From NCBI GenBank assembly GCA_000436075.1, contig FR884627.1, positions 11,511 to 20,400 on the forward strand: 8,890 bases of DNA. Reading direction: 5' to 3'. The position numbers were made by a program, and so were the translations under genes. Under the pieces are notes generated by a model. It saw only the letters and a list, made by a program, of their open reading frames with translations, ran no database searches and had not been told where the DNA came from. This document shows, piece after piece, positions 6,641 through 8,890 of this stretch (its first letter is position 1; each line of letters starts with the position of its first letter). This stretch comes from Eggerthella sp. CAG:209 (GTDB lineage: Bacteria; Actinomycetota; Coriobacteriia; Coriobacteriales; Eggerthellaceae).

Positions 6641-7618
6641 CTAATTGTTAGAGCTGCTTTGGGTGCTCCCGCTTTTCGTGCTGGAGCTGGTCGAACCAGA
6701 GGTGGAACTCGAGTTTGAGGAACTAGAGCTGCTCGACGAACCAGTGCTCGAAGAATCAGATGCGTCGGTCGAAGCGGCGTCTTCGCTGCCAGATTCGCTC
6801 TTCGTGGACTGGATAACCTTCAGTGCAGAGATATCAGCCTGGTCGCCCAACCATTTCTTCTGGATAACGCTGATTACGCCGCCGTTCTTCAAAGAGCCCA
6901 GCGCCTCAGACACGGCTTTCTGCAGTTCAACATTGGTGGTGGGCGCAGCAATGCAGTAAGAAGAAGGATCCTGCAACAGTGCTACCGGATAAGCCTCAAC
7001 CGAAGAAGAGTGGACCACATAGGCACCGATGGTGCTATCGGCAGCTACATAGTTCACCGAACCGGTCTGCAACGATTCGAAAGCGCCCTGGAGATCGGCG
7101 CTGTTACGCAGGCAGCTTTCGCCATAGTGGTCGGTTACTTCCCATGCGCTCATGGAAGAAGACTGAGCTGCTACGGAGAATGAGCCGGACTGGGTGGGAG
7201 CCGTGGCGTTCTGGGTAAGCGAGAACAAAGCTACCGCAGAACTCATGTACGAATCGGACATCCAATATGCGGAATTCGACTTCGCAACGCCCATGACAAT
7301 GTCAACGTTATCCTTGGTAAAGGCGGTGTCTACCGAAGAACCGACATCCACCAATTCGAGCTTCAGGCCCAGTTCGTCAGCAAGGGCAGCCGCGATATCG
7401 ACATCGATGCCAACGATGCTGCCAGAAGTCTCCGCAGCATAGGGGGCATTGGACGCGTTTACGCCCACGCGCAACGTACCAGAAGACTTGAGGGCAGAAT
7501 TGCTGATCGTCTGCCCCTTCGCCTGGGGCGTATAATTGTTCGACGTGCAGCCGCATAAAGCCACCGCCATGGACAGCGCCATCACCAACGTGACAACGAG
7601 AATCGATGCGCGTTTCAT
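6641..7618 (-). CDS. Extracellular solute-binding lipoprotein, SBP family 3, with Ser-rich tail
   Basis: The substrate-capturing subunit of an ABC-type uptake system, or a sensor derived from one, anchored outside the membrane by lipid. A signal peptide, KR followed by a hydrophobic core, ends in the lipobox LCGC with the lipidated residue at Cys24. The family 3 periplasmic-binding fold runs about 46-262, with GTLRVGVNASNAPYA at 47-61 and GIDVDIAAALADELGL at 70-85. The second-lobe Asp194 is present, but the first-lobe Arg that holds an amino acid's carboxylate is not seen; the stretch is DIVMGVAKSNSAYW. Residues 271-325 form a Ser/Thr/Gly-rich low-complexity tail. The ATG at 7618 was preferred to an upstream TTG (7708) because it begins the signal peptide and AAGGGA precedes it. 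No permease or ATPase gene is adjacent, so ligand and partner are unknown. Confidence 0.88.
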   Translation of the reverse strand: MKRASILVVTLVMALSMAVALCGCTSNNYTPQAKGQTISNSALKSSGTLRVGVNASNAPYAAETSGSIVGIDVDIAAALADELGLKLELVDVGSSVDTAFTKDNVDIVMGVAKSNSAYWMSDSYMSSAVALFSLTQNATAPTQSGSFSVAAQSSSMSAWEVTDHYGESCLRNSADLQGAFESLQTGSVNYVAADSTIGAYVVHSSSVEAYPVALLQDPSSYCIAAPTTNVELQKAVSEALGSLKNGGVISVIQKKWLGDQADISALKVIQSTKSESGSEDAASTDASDSSSTGSSSSSSSSNSSSTSGSTSSSTKSGSTQSSSNN

Positions 7619-7731
7619 CGAGACTTCCCTTCTTGGTACCGATAATAACGCTCTTCCAGCTGACCTGGTCTTTGACCCCACACTCGCATACTGGAACCAA
7701 GCCCGCAAAGCGGACGTCGTCCTCTCGTTCG

Positions 7732-7748
7732 TGCAACCCTATGTTGCA
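7732..7748. promoter_or_regulatory. Candidate operator: 17-bp inverted repeat
   Basis: TGCAAC, five bases, then GTTGCA form a perfect dyad about 114 bases upstream of the lipoprotein start. The symmetric half-sites and odd spacer are typical of a dimeric regulator's binding site. No regulator gene is visible in the window, so the assignment is inference. Confidence 0.35.
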
Positions 7749-7841
7749 TAAAACCCGAACGGTACGTCTTACCTCTAGGATGCGCCATGCTCGTTTCGGA
7801 AAACCGATAACTTACGTGGATCCTTTTGACCGCATCTGCCT

Positions 7842-7892
7842 TGGACTAGGAAAAACCGCAACCACAGACCTGGATAGAGCATTCCTAGTCTA
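7842..7892. repeat. Imperfect inverted repeat with long loop
   Basis: GACTAGGAA (7844-7852) and TTCCTAGTC (7882-7890) are perfect complements. Allowing one G-T pair, the stem extends to 11 bp with flanking TG and TA. The 29-base interior has no obvious pairing. No T-tract follows on either strand, so it is not a standard terminator. It could be a paired regulator site or a structured RNA. Confidence 0.4.
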
Positions 7893-8088
7893 GCAGAATA
7901 GGCAACTCGATCGGCTTCTTGCGCATGCTTTTCCCATATCCTTCGCATTTGCTTCGCACTTCCCGATCATAGTCGTTACTGAAATCGGATGATAACCCCA
8001 CGAACCAGGTTTGACGGCGGGGTCGGCAACAGCCCTACCCGCATCGCCAAAGCCGGCAATATAAGACAGCATCGGAAAGAAGAGTGAA

Positions 8089-8850
8089 ATGCTCGCGGAA
8101 ATCAAAGGCTCGTTAAAGCTCCTTCGGCTTGGGCTCTCCGAAGCCGTTTGGCAAACCCGGTGCGTTATCTGCGATGTGCCAGGAGTGGCACTTTGCGACA
8201 AATGCTCACGAGAATTGCCCTACCTGGACCAACTTTCAGCATGCCCCCTATGCGGAGCACCCTGGGGGCGCGGGATATGCTGCGAATGCAATCAACAGAC
8301 CTTGCACTGGAAGGGATTGGCACGCTTTCCCCTCGATGGCTGCGTTTCTGCGGTGTTGCTTTCACCGGAAACAAAGCGCATCGTAACCGTTTTCAAAGAT
8401 CGAGGAGAACAGCAGCTTTCAGAGATAATTGCCCACCATATGGCAAATGTTCTTCCGCCCTCCTGGCAAGCAGAAGCTGTGCTCGTCCCCATACCCGCGC
8501 GCGCCAACGCCGTCCGAGAGCGCGGGTTCGATCACATTTCGCTTATCGGAGCTGAGCTGTCGCGCATAACAGGAATGCCCCTTACTCCCCTTCTCCGAGC
8601 GAAACCCCGCCGCGACCAACGCGATCTCGACGCAAGACAAAGGCTTGCCAACATGGCTGGATCGTTCAACCTCGAACCAAACGGGCCTTCCCCCTATGGA
8701 AACGCCCTTAAGGCGCGTTTGGGCATCATGCCCCGCATCGTATTAATCGACGACGTGTTCACCACAGGGGCAACTCTCTTCACTGCAGGAAACACTCTAC
8801 GAGCAGCGAGCGCAAAGGAAATCTATGCGGTTACTTTCATCAGAGCATAA
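8089..8850 (+). CDS. comF: ComF family phosphoribosyltransferase-like protein with double zinc ribbon
   Basis: A cytosolic protein of the ComF/GntX group, needed for uptake of single-stranded DNA in competent bacteria; its biochemical reaction is not established. The N-terminus carries two zinc-ribbon pairs: Cys25/Cys28 with Cys36/Cys39, and Cys52/Cys55 with Cys64 or Cys65 and Cys67. The conserved VLVPIPARANAVRERGFDH region lies at 131-149 and the QRDLDARQRLANMAGSF element at 177-193. The PRPP-binding loop VLIDDVFTTGAT is at 218-229, with its acidic pair Asp221-Asp222. At 253 aa it is full length. An in-frame TAA at 8062-8064 and the absence of other Met codons fix the start; the ribosome binding site (GGAAAGAAGAG) is weak. 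It is the only plus-strand gene here, and no comFA helicase precedes it, so a role in competence cannot be inferred from neighbours. Confidence 0.93.
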   Translation: MLAEIKGSLKLLRLGLSEAVWQTRCVICDVPGVALCDKCSRELPYLDQLSACPLCGAPWGRGICCECNQQTLHWKGLARFPLDGCVSAVLLSPETKRIVTVFKDRGEQQLSEIIAHHMANVLPPSWQAEAVLVPIPARANAVRERGFDHISLIGAELSRITGMPLTPLLRAKPRRDQRDLDARQRLANMAGSFNLEPNGPSPYGNALKARLGIMPRIVLIDDVFTTGATLFTAGNTLRAASAKEIYAVTFIRA

Positions 8851-8890
8851 GCCACCGCGGAACACGGCAAAAAAACAGCCAGACGATACC

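Larger units (their letters stand above)
7619..8088. other. Divergent intergenic region between the lipoprotein gene and comF
   Basis: A 470-bp gap with the upstream regions of two genes that point away from each other. It holds a 17-bp inverted repeat (7732-7748), a longer one (7842-7892) and two weak overlapping open frames. One is a 50-codon frame on the plus strand (7741-7893), the other a 60-codon frame on the minus strand (8072-7890). Neither has a ribosome binding site, and I do not call them genes. TTGACG at 8011-8016 is a possible -35 for comF, but no good -10 follows it at 16-18 bases. No promoter could be placed with confidence for either gene. Its length is notable in an otherwise tightly packed window. 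Confidence 0.6.

Noticed and set aside
7619..7708. Thirty-codon upstream extension of the lipoprotein from a TTG
   Set aside because: It would bury the signal peptide behind 30 Arg-rich residues; the ATG at 7618 with AAGGGA before it begins the signal peptide correctly.
7833..7844. The minus strand reads CCAAGGCAGATG, matching part of bacterial SRP RNA
   Set aside because: The rest of the conserved SRP domain (the GGTCAGG and GGAAGCAGC elements) is absent around it, so the 12-base match is coincidence.
7741..7893. A 50-codon plus-strand frame in the comF/lipoprotein gap, ending in the stretch YVDPFDRICLGLGKTA and beyond
   Set aside because: It reads somewhat like protein, but there is no ribosome binding site before the ATG at 7741 or the inner one at 7780, it overlaps the inverted repeats, and no family is recognised.
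7890..8072. A 60-codon minus-strand frame upstream of comF
   Set aside because: The sequence before its ATG is pyrimidine-rich with no ribosome binding site, and its longer version runs antisense into comF. Probably chance.
8851..8890. Possible terminator after comF
   Set aside because: CCGCGG and GGC...GCC elements are present, but the homopolymer is A on the plus strand, so it does not form a terminator for comF. The window ends here.

Overview
This window is a compact bacterial chromosome segment of moderate GC content. Eight genes lie on the minus strand and one (comF) on the plus strand. Three features suggest a Gram-positive-type actinobacterium: a lipoprotein solute-binding protein, an HtrA protease with an N-terminal membrane anchor and one PDZ domain, and strong AAGGAG-type ribosome binding sites. 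Some sequences look to me like Coriobacteriia (Eggerthellaceae-like), but that is an impression from memory, not a database result. I see no rRNA, tRNA, insertion sequence, prophage or CRISPR array.

Layout in minus-strand transcription order, right to left. (1) A solute-binding lipoprotein (7618-6641) with a serine-rich tail, ending at a strong intrinsic terminator. (2) htrA (6485-5265), ending at a 14-bp terminator hairpin. (3) A shikimate/quinate dehydrogenase of the YdiB type and a type I 3-dehydroquinate dehydratase (5140-3473). These form a two-gene unit with its own terminator. (4) The housekeeping cluster pyrH-frr-uppS-cdsA (3349-18), which makes UDP, recycles ribosomes, and supplies undecaprenyl diphosphate for the cell wall and CDP-diacylglycerol for membranes. 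It runs off the left edge. comF is transcribed rightward from 8089, divergently from the lipoprotein gene, across a 470-bp gap.

Three terminators split the minus-strand genes into four transcription units. The usual neighbours of pyrH (rpsB-tsf) are not upstream here; aroE/aroD and htrA are. Several starts were moved inward from the longest open frame because the ribosome binding site and family length agree on the inner ATG (frr, pyrH, aroE, lipoprotein).

The points most worth a second look are these. The 221-bp frr-uppS gap holds a coding-like frame that ends in a 4-base ATGA overlap with uppS and lacks a start only by one base in a GGGG run. The shikimate dehydrogenase resembles YdiB and sits next to aroD. 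The lipoprotein keeps the family's ligand-binding Asp but lacks the Arg that normally holds an amino acid's carboxylate. The comF/lipoprotein gap holds two inverted repeats. I did not find a convincing new defence or mobile system.
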